From: Pyrrhosoma nymphula
Taxonomy: Eukaryota > Arthropoda > Insecta > Odonata > Coenagrionidae
Reading direction: 5' to 3'
Assembly (NCBI GenBank): GCA_963573305.1
Contig: OY754327.1
Span: 139,726,855-139,790,854, forward strand
DNA: 64,000 nt
Shown here: piece after piece, positions 21,715 to 34,249 of the stretch
How the letters are laid out: each line of letters begins with the position of its first letter
Numbering within the stretch: position 1 is the stretch's first letter
Program-made: the position numbers and the translations under genes
Notes under the pieces: generated by a model
The model's input: only the letters and a program-made list of their open reading frames with translations
Told to the model about the DNA's origin: nothing
The model's database searches: none

Positions 21715-24700
21715 GTTAATTAGTATCTCATATCGGAGATAATTCAAGCTGTTTCCTTTCTTTATGAACGTCATTTTTCCGCTCGAAGAAATTACTATTG
21801 CATTCTAAAAATACATAAAACCGACACAGAGAAGCACGAAGTGAAAGTTTGGATTCTGTAAACCGGAGCACAAAAGGCTCGACGAAAAGCTCAGTCAGTG
21901 CGTTCCTCAAAAGAATTCAGAGAAGTTTCCAGTCTTGACCTAGCGGCTGATATCCACGGCCAAAATCCAAAAACGTAACTTTCAGCTGCGTAAATAAATA
22001 TATTTTTAATATCTTAAAACCATAAAAAAATTATATTTACTCCGTTAATTGTTTTAGACGAGTCGTTAATGCCGAGCGCGCCCAACGACTAATTTTAGGG
22101 ATGGAATTTGGTCGCAGAACTGTAGACGAGACTCCTCATCATTTACTGTCACCATTGCCGCCGGGGAGAAATAACCGCGAATGCACAGTCTATGTAACAG
22201 TGCAGTACAGTAACTCCTGATTTTCGATTTCTTTGATGGACTATTTTATAACTCTACTCCGCACACACACACATACACAGCCTCAGAGAGACAGGGACGA
22301 AAAAAGATTAGAAGGAGGAGCGAAAAATAGCTCGGGTTTAGGGCACGAAAACCTCTCGGGATAATTGTACAGCGCGACAAATTACGCGACAGGAACTATG
22401 TGTGTGGGTAGACAGGGTAGTCGGGCAGGTCAAACCGGCGGGTCATGATGCGCAGAAGAAACGATCAACGCCGGGGCACTGCATTCACTTCACGGGGGTG
22501 GGATTTATAGTAGTTCTGGGGATGGGGGAGGAAGGATTTGGAGAAAGTGGGCGGGGCGTGCAGAAGGAGAGCGAAACTTAATCGGGATGATTGAGTGGAG
22601 GGCGGATGAAGTGGAAAAGAAATGAAAGGCCGGAGGACGTGTGTGGGTGGGGAGAAATGAACGTTGGGTGGGTGGTTGGCGGGGGAGGAGGGGTCGCCCC
22701 TTAGACCGGGACTGATGACAAGAGCGGAGGTGGCGAAGGGCCTCCTCAGTCGATAATGGACGCTTGGGGGAGGATTGATGCCTTTGTCACGGCGAAACCG
22801 GAAACAGAGAAGTTTCCTTTTTAGTCTTTAGTCAATTAAACGATGGAGGGGGAGGGATAGGCGGGAGTAGGGGAATAGACGAGACAATGAGACGATGGGG
22901 AGGGAGAGCAGTAAAAGGGACTGAAAAAAGGGTTTATTGGTAACCTTAGTGAATTACAGCGGCAATGTTACATTGTTTTGAAGCACGTGGGGGGAAGGAT
23001 GGGAGGGGGGAGGATTGGCTGGGAGCCATTCGATTGAAGGAGGAACAACAGGAAGTAAGTGGCGCGCTCGGCGATTGAATTCACTCGAATGAAGAAAGCA
23101 GGGAACAGAACTCAAAAGATAAAATCTATGTTCAGAAGAATTTAATTCTTCCCTCACGGCAAATAATTTAACGCATTAGAAAAGATATATCTCTTTTGAC
23201 AATGGCATGACTTTCAGAAGTTTACGGGCAAGTGTTAATGTTCTAAGTACGTCATACTTCTCCACGAATGCTCAGAACACGCAGGCAGTCAATACTCAAT
23301 GATGATTTAACTGAATGTATGCTATTTAGGAGTTCTCCTATTGGCATAATATCTTATATCTCTAATACCGTGTAATACCAACTGTTTATTCCTTTTGTCT
23401 ACGCAGCAATTAAAGAGAAGGGATTAATTACAATGAGTGAAATTTCATTATTAGTGCTCTTAGCGTGAATTAATTAAACAAGGAAACGGTAGGTAAAATT
23501 ATCACAGAAATACCTTGTATATTTCCACGGTAAGTTCATTTTTCCAACCTAGGTTTCGGCAAATATTCGCCATTATAAAACGTTGCAAATTGTATTTGCT
23601 ATCATAAAAAAATTAAAGGAAAAGGTAAATGGACTGTGAATGGATCATTTGATTGAATAACCGCGCGTGTCTTGGTGTTATAATAATAATGTAATCATAT
23701 TTATCGTCTCAGAATTAGTAAATCCACCTTGAACAAATACAATTTAAGTATTAAATATCGGTGCTCACTTATACAGTCAGTAAACAATACAGAATTAGTA
23801 AATTCAGGCGTGAGTCAGAAATTAATAACGTGAAAATATATATATATATATAATTAATACATCCGTGAAAAAGTACCATAAAATGCATATACATACACAG
23901 TAATCAACACAGGAGTAGGCCAGGACTGGTGAGATAGAAAACACCTTTTTTACCAGGCACAAAAAATTCAAACATAAAGTGTCAACTCCTTTCTCCGAAT
24001 TACTCGCAGTTTTCTGCAGTGTTGCAAAACATCTTGCCTATGATAAAAAAGCTGAGCGTCTAAAAAGAGCAAGACGTTTTGAAACTAGGTGCTCTCTTTT
24101 ATACAGTCAATTCATACAGTCATTGGATTGCCATATGGTTAAATTCAGCGTATATACAAATTCGTGAGCGAGTTTTTGCTCATTTAGAACTTGCGAAACT
24201 GAAGAAAATAAATGCTATTTGGGAAAATTATTATTTATTACGGAGTAAACTTTAATGTAATTATAAGTCACATTAAAAGCATGAAATCAAAGTTAATTTT
24301 GTCGGTTTATTTCCCTAAATGAATTTATCAAGGAATATAAATGGTGTCATATATATATATTCTTTTTTTGCTCCAGAGTAATCAACCTTCGGTAAAGAAA
24401 CAAAACTGTTTTCGAATGCTGGTTGATTCGAATAACACTCGGCCCGGTGAAACATGCTTTAGACACAATAAATTATGGAAATAATAGTATTTGGACTGTC
24501 ATAATGTAATTATATCATTACGCAAGAATAAAAGTGAAACGAACTTTTTCACAGTCCATTTTTTATTGCAATCAATTGCAATATTGTAAAACTATTTTAA
24601 TTTAAATGAATTAGTGCATACTTATATTTAATTTATTGTATCTAAGGGTTATTCAATTTTACTTCTGGACTAAAATTCATATTTATTCTACTGAATTTGT

Positions 24701-25480
24701 AATGTAAGGTACTTTAAAAAAGCTAAAAACATTATTTTTGAATAACGAAAAAGGTATACTTAGATTTCACTGCACAACTTTTACTCGTATTATACGAGTA
24801 AAAAGGAACAGTAAAGAATATATTAGAGATGAGATAGTGCTACATTATAATCACAAATAACGTCCCAAGACAAGCTTTGATTGAATCAAAAAAGCAAAAA
24901 ACATGTCCCCAACCAGATGACAAGGCTATAGCCGGAAGCAGTTCTTGTTGGGACACCAAAATGGCGTCTTCGAGATGGATGGCGTATCTCTGGGGAGATA
25001 TATCAAAGATTAAAGAAATAAAGGAATATATAATTCGTATTGCGACCTTATAAATCAAAGCCTCCACTACATATAGATACCCGGTAGATACAACAAGCAC
25101 TTCATAAAATTGGTCCATCTGAAGACAGAGTCGACTCAAAAGAGAGTTGAAGTGCTCTTGCTTTAAAAAAATGTCAGCTCATCTCTTCATCCACTCATCA
25201 AACTTTCCTTTAAAAATGAGAAACTGATTCCCCCATATTTTTCATTCACCTCCCTCTCTTCCTTAATTAGTCATGCCATAAACTACGGGAAATTGAAAAT
25301 AATGATGATAAACATTACAAAGAAGATGGGTGATGGAGAGGCATTAATTGATGGAATACGAGTGCCTTTCTCTCGGATTATTTCTGTTCACTCATTCATT
25401 CAAGTAACCACCGGAATCTTCGTCGAACAACATACTTAATCAAAGGTAGTTATAACCAGCCAATATTAACCAATATAAAA
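21715..25480. other. Non-coding stretch with a G-rich block
   Basis: Mostly AT-rich. From about 22400 to 23050 the plus strand is strongly purine-rich with many GGGG runs, and a (CA) run lies at 22264-22275. A perfect 25-bp palindrome, TTTTACTCGTAT-T-ATACGAGTAAAA, lies at 24779-24803. No exon was recognised. Confidence 0.45.
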
Positions 25481-25483
25481 ATA

Positions 25484-25552
25484 AAAACCAGCTTTATTCG
25501 TACAGAACTATAAGCGTCAAACTTGTAAAAATACTAACCACAACTAAATTAT
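25484..25552 (+). repeat. 69-bp dispersed repeat, copy 1
   Basis: It begins AAAACCAGCTTTATTCGTAC and ends ACTAAATTAT. It matches 29716-29784 over its whole length with only a few substitutions. Its nature is unknown. Confidence 0.7.
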
Positions 25553-25559
25553 TTTCGTC

Positions 25560-27220
25560 CAAAGAATGGAACTAATTACATAAATGTTTTTATAACCCAG
25601 CACTTGAAATCTCAGCCTATGTTTTCTAACACTTACAAAACATGGAAAATTGGAATAATGACAGTCACATTGGCAACATTAACTACTTTTATCAGTTGCA
25701 TAATGTTGAGGAATAAGTCTAAAAGTAATTTTAGCAGACGAGAGGCAATCACGATAAACCAAAACATTAAACGGGCATTAGAAAAAATATAATCAGTTTT
25801 TGGCTAATTTAGATTCACATGAACTTCCTAAATTTGGTATACGTAGCAGTTTACGTCGATCTTAAAGCGTCCATCACTGTCATGGAGCATCATAGTCGCT
25901 CCTGCATCCCAATTATGCAAGCATCGTCGTATTACTCTAATCGCGTAAATATCAAGGATTAATCACGACTTCCATGCCAACATGGTGTAAAAAATGATCA
26001 TAGAAGCTGTATCGTAAACATATGGAATCGTGTAACATATGGAACTTATAGATGCGCTTAATTCATACTTATTTGCGTCTTTTAATTTCAGGAATACATA
26101 CGTTAGATATAAATTATTGATAGCATATGAGGCTCTCCCGGCGAACGCTCTGCATGAGACGTTCGCACCCACGTTTCAACAGCCACAGAACAAGGGTGGA
26201 ATTAGTGGCAGAATCGTCAGTACTGACCAATGGAGCAATACAGAGGGAAAATAGAAAACCATTTATATGAGTAGCTATAATGATGGCCTCCAGGCCTAGG
26301 AAACCGGATCTCTCCACTTCCTTTCATTACAGTACATCCTTGCGTATTTACTTCGCCTTTATCACAAGCACACATTGATTCACATATGCTCTCTCGTAAT
26401 TATGATTGCTAATTTTAGGAATAGACTTTGATTTTAGGTGTTCCAACTGCTAAGGCTAAATCACATCGTATGGCGTATGGACTTAATCCTAAGAGAAAAA
26501 CAACATCCAGGCCGGCGCGTAATCAAACTAGCAACCGCGGCCGACTTCTAAATGTTCCATGTCCATTAAAACCCGTTCGACCAATAGACCCGCGACTCTT
26601 GACCAGTCACTTACTATCGCCTTATTTGCTCTTCTCCCAGAGAAAAGTCAATATAAGGATACCAACGAAAGGATAAACATATTATAGGGGATAATTTTCA
26701 GGATATTCATATTTTAACTAACTACTCAATCATCGCAAAAGAGAACGCAAAAGCCATATATATTCACATTGCAATTTACACACTCATTTTGCTAATGATG
26801 GAGCACTTTAAGATTTCTTGATTCATTCTGGAGCGTGTTTTAAGCAAAAATTCCACGGAATGGCTCTGAATAGCATTAAAATTTTATCGAGAGTTTGTGT
26901 CACCCCATCAAGTAGGAAGGGGAAATATATCGCAACTGCATACATAATAAGGAATTCGCGGTCGGAATTTCACACACTCCTGGAGTGTGCTCTTAATTTT
27001 TTTTACAAAACCAAAACAATCAAAAATTCTTCAATCTGCCACTCGTTAAAACTGTCGCACGCCGTCGCAGCGGTGCGGTAAATAACCTCTTTCACGAGAA
27101 ATGAAAGAGAAATGTCAGTTCTTTTCAGCGGACAACTTCATCAAAAGGACGAATTTAGAGATTTGAGGGTGCATGACAGCTTGTTGGCATCCTTTTAAAG
27201 GTGAATTCCAATTTTTTTAA
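25560..27220. other. AT-rich non-coding stretch
   Basis: No exon or complete element was recognised. Confidence 0.4.
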
Positions 27221-27224
27221 TAGC

Positions 27225-27445
27225 TCCTTTCGCACTCCGCCGCTCCCGCTTTCCCTCCCTCCCCCCCTCACCCTCCGTTCTCAGCCCCCCTCCCTCCTCC
27301 CCCGTATCACCCCCCTTCTTCCCCCTATCTCACTTCCTCCCTCTCCGCGAATCACTACGTTTTCCAAATCCACCCTCCCCTTTCTCCCCCATCCTCCCCC
27401 ACCAACTTCCCTGCTGTCGACTCTTGTCTCTCCCAGTCTCCTGCT
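27225..27445 (+). repeat. Pyrimidine-rich tract
   Basis: About 220 bases almost free of purines on the plus strand, dominated by C runs and CCCTCC/CTCCC words. It is low-complexity sequence. Short open frames through it are Pro/Leu/Ser-rich artefacts. Confidence 0.7.
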
Positions 27446-27449
27446 GCTA

Positions 27450-29710
27450 AAAAAGTTCACATTTTTGCGGTTTCCGTTAATTTACACGGCAATTTATATG
27501 CACGTTTGCGTCGTCTTGATATTTTTTCCCCCTCGGGAAATGTTCTTTTGAGTGAAGTGCGCGCAATTCTCTCCCTCCGCTTCGGTGATATTACTCCCCT
27601 TTCATCTATTTCCACGCAGATTATTTCTCGGGTGTTCAGCGAACGGCTTCCCGGGAGACTCGGCCTACGCAATTGCGACAGAAAAGAGTTTCACGAAATT
27701 TCTTACGTCTTGGCATGTTCAATATGAGCAATTAGTTGGAATTCCCAATGGCTGAGAGATGCGAAATAAATCGCTTGTCGCGTTAAACCTCTTACGTGCG
27801 TGAATATGGCTATTTCAAAGTGAAACATGATTTCCTTCTTTCTACTAGGATTAAATGTATCGTGATATCAAATGAAAGAGCGAGCAAGTAATGGGGTAAA
27901 ATATAAACAATTTCTTAGCATGAAACGTTACGACATGCAATACAGCCTATAGTTGCTGCTAAAATTAACCTTAGCTATGAAGTCTCATCTTGGCTACTGC
28001 TAGTAAAATGTTTTAATCCAATGTAATTAAATATCCCTATTTCTGCCATCGCGTCACGTACCCTAAAAATGGACAGTCGTACAAAGAATGTGTACAAAAA
28101 ATACATCGGTGTTTAATGTTATGCGAATCATTTACACTTTCGGTATGTTTTTAGCTTAATTTTATAAATTTTGTGAAACCTCGGCCAAAAGAAAACATTT
28201 CAAATCCCCTGAAGTCCCCGGATTTCCGTCAAGTGGAATTTACTCATTGGTTATCCACTGGTACAGTACAGGGCTGTGTTTGTACTTCAGCATATTTTTG
28301 AGAATGGTTAAATGTGGTTTGGTTGAATTAATCTATCTACAGCTATTTTGTTCATATCAACTGTCATATCCACCTTCAGGTTTATTGATGGGTGTGACTT
28401 CACTAAAGTAATCAAAGTCCTTGCACCGCAAGATTTATTGTAAGGTGGTTTCCTGACCTTATTATTAGCATTAGTCGCAAATAATTGGCCCGAAAGTACT
28501 GGAAAGACTGAATGGAATTAACACTCAGTAGTGGAATAATTTTTTTACACAATTATTTTCACGTTGAAACAAGCAAGTATTTAGTAAAAATTAGGCTGAC
28601 AATGAGAGCCCGCCCGCTTTCCCGTCTCAATTTTGATTGCGTGTTGCTAAGATTTGATAAGATATGCCCACTGAGCATACAACTTTCATGCTTTTAATTA
28701 AGCAGACTTAATAATTAATTAATAATAAGTAATAATTAATAATAAGTAATAATTAATAAGTCAGATTATATTGTTCTAGGTTACCTCAAGGTTTTTAAAT
28801 ATATTGGAAAAATCAAATAACAGAAGAAGGAAAGAAATTACTCCATGTAACCAAATGTTGAGGTAAGTACAGGTGAAGAAGGATGTAAAAATTTCAAAGT
28901 GAGTTAGAAGGAATAGAGTTATAATTTTTTTCAAAACACGGTACGACGTTTTGCTGTGATATAACGCTGTTTATTTGATACTCGGGACTAATTTGAATAG
29001 TGTTGCAATAAAAATTTAGCTGCGAGTAAATTCATGAACAGATTAATTCTATTCTTCAAAGTGCATAAGCGAAGCATGAAGTCGTGTAGCGGACCACCAA
29101 TGTTAGACGCCAGGGGAATAGACAACACCATGAATCCAATAAGTGGGACTAATCAAGCTCTCTTCTTAATTTCCACCCTTCACAATTTCCGCCTATTACA
29201 GTTTTTTCTGTGATTTAGCTGCTGTTTTAAACAATTGGAAGCGAAAATATTTGCTGCTACCCGCTTGGCTCATGACGAAAATTATAACGTGACCAGATAA
29301 GGGTTAGTAGAGCTGCCAGATAACCTATTATAATTAAAAATATTTCTATAAGTAGTAAAAAGAAACTTGTCACAGTGAGATTTCAAAAACTTTGAAAGAA
29401 ATGGAACAACGCTCCGAAAGAACGAATCCGGAAACAGAATTAATATTTAATCGCGTTTACCGTTCTTACCATTCCTCAAAATCATTTGTTATGCTGCAGA
29501 GTTCCTCAAATTCAAGAGAAATCGAACTCAAAATAGACTAGCCTAGGCTTCATTAGAGTAATTATCAATTGAGGAATTAATAAATTTGGTAGCATCATGT
29601 GAATATAGTGTTTTAACGTCGATCATTCTACATGCATTTCTTTCCTTCGATATCCTTTTATGGGAGTTCATAAGTTTTGTTAGCTAAATTGATACAACTA
29701 TTGTTTTCAG
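27450..29710. other. AT-rich non-coding stretch
   Basis: A tandem of TAATAATTAATAATAAG type lies at about 28707-28762. Nothing else was recognised. Confidence 0.4.
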
Positions 29711-29715
29711 ATTTT

Positions 29716-29784
29716 AAAACCAGCTTTATTGGTACAGAACTATAAGCGTCAAACTTGTAAAAATACGAACCACATCTAAATTAT
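29716..29784 (+). repeat. 69-bp dispersed repeat, copy 2
   Basis: Same orientation as, and nearly identical to, 25484-25552. Flanking sequences differ, so the borders of the shared unit are sharp. Confidence 0.7.
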
Positions 29785-29789
29785 AAGTC

Positions 29790-30730
29790 TCAAAAAGCAT
29801 ACAAGATTGGCAATACAATAAGTTGAATATATCAATAGATGTTAATGTTTTGATATGTTAAAAATAATAATCAAATATTTACAAATCGTTTATCAGTTAA
29901 TGATTGTTTTTATTTTAAAATTTGAGCCACCGAGAGCAAATTTGATGCAAGTTTTTTGCCATATTTTAGTTTGGTGCGCAGAAGCATTGCTCTGCCTGTA
30001 TTCTGTTGTGCGCATGCTTGGTGAGTCTCGCTCCAGCATTTTTCTTCTAGAAAGCAGTGTTTGGAATTTAATATTTTGTTTAATTCACTTTGAGCTTCAT
30101 ATTCCTAAGTTTGACATGCTTACCATTCTCGCTCACAACGGCGCATATAATCAATTTTAATTTCTTTTCATTGCCTGGATTTGTGGAGGAAATTGTTTGA
30201 GCGTTTTTAGAGTCAATGCGCCAATTCCACCATTTACGAAGATTGTGTACTTCCGTATCTTTTATATTTTTGCTAAAAGAGCTTGTATGAACAAAGAGGT
30301 GGAAAAACGCTACTCCAAGTAAAAGCATCTTAATGGAGGAATTGAAACGTCATATTTTTTGCCCTAACGTGTTGCTCTGTTTCTATCGTTAATCCATCGC
30401 ATACACATATATAGTAAAACACCATTTCTTATTAAATCGAATAATCTACACGTCCTTAGAAAAATAAATATCAACTATAGTTAGTTTGTAATATGTTCGA
30501 GGCAAATGCTTTCTGCATTTCCCAAAGTAAATATGAATAGCGTGGGCATACTTGTTCAATACGACTTAATAAAACTTCTCATGTCCAGTTCTCGATCGAG
30601 AAGTCATCGTGATTTTGAATCAATCCACTTGTGTGAGGAGAATGAAAATGCCTAAGAGAAAGGTAACCACGGATTAACATTTGGAATCATTAATATTTCA
30701 ACAGAAAGATAATGTTGAGGTTTGGTAGTT
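29790..30730. other. AT-rich non-coding stretch
   Basis: The 101-codon frame at 29855-30160 and the 82-codon minus frame at 30080-30328 carry no motif I recognise. Confidence 0.4.
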
Positions 30731-30733
30731 AAC

Positions 30734-30746
30734 TATATGTATCATT
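30734..30746 (+). repeat. Left 13-bp target-site duplication of foldback insertion 2
   Basis: TATATGTATCATT, repeated exactly at 30870-30882. Confidence 0.55.
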
Positions 30747-30869
30747 AAATGATTTGGTTCTTTCTCGGCGAATTATATTAATAAATAATTCTCGGGTTTC
30801 CAGCCGAGTAAGGTTTTGGTTTGCAAACCAAAACCTTACTCGGCTGGAAACCCGAGAATTATTTATTAA
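30747..30869 (-). mobile_element. Foldback insertion 2, probable PLE 3' fragment, perfect palindrome
   Basis: Bases 30774-30873 form a perfect 100-bp palindrome with no loop (its last four bases overlap the right target duplication). A 27-bp one-sided tail lies on the left. Read on the minus strand the tail is CGCCGAGAAAGAACCAAATC, matching CGCCAGGAAAGCACCAAGTC of the coding PLE insertion at 36389-36919 at 16 of 20 positions. The arm end (GGAAACCCGAG then AATTATTTATT) also parallels that element (GGAATCCCGTGAAG then AATTCATTC). It is therefore read as a minus-strand, heavily 5'-truncated PLE insertion with an inverted arm. Nothing coding remains. Confidence 0.55.
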
Positions 30870-30882
30870 TATATGTATCATT
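30870..30882 (+). repeat. Right 13-bp target-site duplication of foldback insertion 2
   Basis: Exact copy of 30734-30746; its first four bases also complete the palindrome. Confidence 0.55.
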
Positions 30883-30889
30883 GTTATCT

Positions 30890-33800
30890 TGGTTCCATTT
30901 TGGTACACTCAAACATTTGACAGACAAAAACGATAAGAAACTATAAAGAAAGCCGTTAATAAAGGTGATTAAGCATTTGAAATATACCCAACTTTGTAAG
31001 ACCTATACAAAACGTGGTCGCAGTTTTGAGACCAAAACATCATCCATTTCGGTAAAATCAAAGGCGAGCAAATAGTGTCCCAGCCTAAGAGCTTCTTGAT
31101 CTCTTCAGATTCTTCCTCGTCCCTTGCAAAGAAGACGAGGGACTCAACGATCAAAAAAGAAACTACTCCCATTAGATCTCACTCGCGCAGTCAAGTCCAG
31201 TATCTTTCTCTCCATTTTACCTCAATGGCATGAGAGGTCTCCTGACCCTGATTTTCATCGAAAATCGGTCGGATCTATTCAGTCATTCGAAAACTACGAG
31301 ACTTTCATCTTTCTATTAAATTATTAATGAAATTAGAGATAAAAATCCTAGCATCATCGGGAGACATACTTCAGTTTATTCCTGTACATGCTCATTTTTA
31401 ACTCTAAAGCTCTTAGTAATGCCAAAAATAAGCAAACTAATCAATTGCAATTGATAACTGGAAAGCAACGACTTCATGTTGCCGTGGGTGTAGGCTGTAG
31501 TCAATGGAATAATTACGCCCACTATTTTCGCCATTTTCAAAATTATTGGGTCACCCAATTAAATACGATTACCGTGTAAAGAAAAGATAAAATATGAAGG
31601 ATTAAATATTTTTCCTAGGAAAAGACTGGGAAGTTATTTTATTTAAGTTTTTTACGCGAAGAATATTAAGGTTCTTAATGAATTGCGTCAAATAGAAAAA
31701 CGAAGATACGTAGAGTTCATTAAAATTCTCAGCTTAAACACCATTATTATCAAATATTGCATTTCAGCTGATGCAGTAGGCAGTATTCTTGAAAACCAAT
31801 AGATTGACTCAAACGTTTTGGATATATATGGTTAGCCTTTGTCTAACCTAGGTTTCGCCATGTGAAATCTATTTTTTTCAGGAAGTTATTACAAAAACGC
31901 TACAATGAGTCAAAATAGTTATCAATACAAGCCAAACATTCGTGATTCTTTTGGTATGGTGAGGTAAATTTTCATCACGAACTTTATAAATATAAAAGCA
32001 CTAAAAATAAGAGAATGTGCAGCTTTAATGCGTTGAAAGTTTCAGAGAGACTTCACTGGTAGGGGAAGTACCTACACACGCGGATAAGCCTCGCGTACGT
32101 GCTTGATTAGTTAGATAGTACATGTGCCGGGGCTTTCGCCGAGCTTAAAGGCTAATCGATCGCTGGGAGATCGGGCCTTAATATTTACCCAGGTCGAGAG
32201 AGGCAGTGAGCGTCCCTCCCTTGGGGCATAACTCGCGACACTCGTCTTGATGACAATGCCTTATCAAGATAACAAGAGGCAGCGGCTGAGGCGCGTTCGT
32301 TAGAGTGAAATAAATCTTCATTCTGGGAGCACGGAATGTTTCCATCTTTATTTGTTTCCTCCTTCGAACGTTCGGAACAAGTTCCATTCGTGGAATGGAA
32401 CGGTGATCAGAAATAATTAGGACCCTCAGCCAAAGCAAAGAGAGGATATATTGGATCCGTCGAATGACAACATTTTACCTGTGATTTTCGGTGATTGATC
32501 TCGGGGAGTCTAAAATACGTGCATACATACGCACGATGCGACATAGAAGCTTGGTGTATGCAATGTACGTGGGGGTTAAAGAGCGTAGCAGCAGGGAGGG
32601 GGCTTTATCTTCCTCCATTCAGGGGACGTTTCTATTTCCGTACGGCCGACATTTTCGTCCTTTCATCTGACCCGATGCCTGGCTTGCATGCTGTGTGATA
32701 GGGATACGCCATATCTTTGAATGAGATCCGAAGCCGGGGAGGTCTCTCCGTGCCTGGGGGGGAAGGGGGGGAGGTAGGAACCCCCGCTTCCTCGCTCGCT
32801 TGAGCTCGCTGCTGCTTTGGGTCACAGTCTATTTCCGTCTGTAGGTAACCGTTTTTTTCCTGCATTCGCTCCGTTTTCCGCGGGCTTCAATAATTAACGT
32901 TACTCATCGCCGCTCTACGCACCCGTGTCAATAAACAATAGATGGATGATTCCCATCCCACTGAACTGTCAGCGAACGGTGGGCAGCACGTTTCCATATA
33001 TATGGACCGTCGCTTTGAAGTCGAAAGGCAGACGGCATAATGTTGAGAAATTCTAAGGCATCTAAGGGGATTTCATATTTTAGGATAGATTACCGTAGGT
33101 ATCTTCTTTTGTTCCGGATTATTTGATTTTTGTTTCCAATAATGAATTGCGGGGATATTCTTTCTTGAAAGAATATTTTCAGAGGAGGTTGGCAATTATG
33201 TCAGCCCATTGTGCTCTAGTAATATTTTTTTGGGTCTTGTCGTAAATTTCCGTGGTAATACTACAGGGGACAGCAAGGATTTGTGCAATAGTGAGGTCAT
33301 TGCTTGAAAAAGATACGCTGAATATCGGTCTGAAAAATTCTGCGATACCAGGGGGAAACAGAGATGGAATGGGAATTTTTAAAAGCATTTAGTGGACCTT
33401 TAGTTCACAGAGGAAGGTAACAATTTATTGTTTTTAAGATGGCTCTCTCTGGCTTATTTGATGTGCCTGCCATATAATGTCTCTTGTCTATTAATAAATC
33501 CGGAGTATTGGTTAACATAAACACGGATTTTGAATATTTCTGAGGCTAAAGCTAGCTCATTGTTGATGCTTTAACTAACACTCCATAACAAAAGAAGATA
33601 TATATTATGTTGTGATCGAAATAAAGGATCTGGTTAAATCAACGTTTCCCGTACGTGAGAAATAACTGTCTTGATGGAATCTTCGCGACATTTTTCTTGA
33701 CCTGTCATAAAATTGAGATAGGTTTTCCTCAATTTTATGTACCGAAAGCGCAAGAGTTCCAGGATACCCTTGATACGATGACTTAATTTCTCAAGCTCCC

Positions 33801-34070
33801 CAGCAGGTTGGGTTGAAGTGCTTCAAGAATTGTTTAGGAAGGAAGAGAAGATGATGCAAGGCGTAGAGATAAAAATGTCAGCGTTAATTGTTTTCCCAGG
33901 GAATTACATATGAATTAACTTCTCAAATACTCTTTGAAATGTTAAACATTTTTGCCGGGAAAATTTTATTATTAAACGTCATTGGTTAAATGGTCAAAAA
34001 CGTATACGCAGGCATACACTTTGGGATTTAAAGCAAATGTCTTCATTATACATCATCCACTGAAGAGATG
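30890..34070. other. Non-coding stretch
   Basis: A GC-richer patch lies at 32040-32950. A hairpin with 12-bp arms (CATAAAATTGAG, inverted) lies at 33706-33739. No exon was recognised. Confidence 0.4.
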
Positions 34071-34075
34071 CACAT

Positions 34076-34210
34076 TGTACACAATTCACAGTGAAAATAA
34101 TAATTTTATTGGACTGAAACTCAAACCACGATACCCAGGATTCGCACCGAGTGCTTTTATGCGGTTCGAGTCCCTCCCCAGGCAAATGATTTTACACTGT
34201 GTTTTCGGCC
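34076..34210 (+). mobile_element. Hairpin SINE-like element, copy C
   Basis: Left ACACAATTCACAGTGAAAAT and right CAAATGATTTTACACTGTG are inverted, as in copies A, B and D. The interior holds both an antisense-type CCAGGATTCGCACC and a plus-sense B box, GCGGTTCGAGTCCC (34171-34184). This is the longest member seen. Confidence 0.5.
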
Positions 34211-34249
34211 ATTCCCGAGAAGCAACATCTGAATTCGACTTTAAGGTTT

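Noticed and set aside
25100..25145. CTGAAGA followed by GAGTCGACTC, a possible further hammerhead
   Set aside because: The GAAA block is missing at the expected place and there are no inverted arms or target duplication.
34076..34210. Possible tRNA gene (GCGGTTCGAGTCCC)
   Set aside because: No A box at the right distance and no closing acceptor stem; fits a SINE fragment better.
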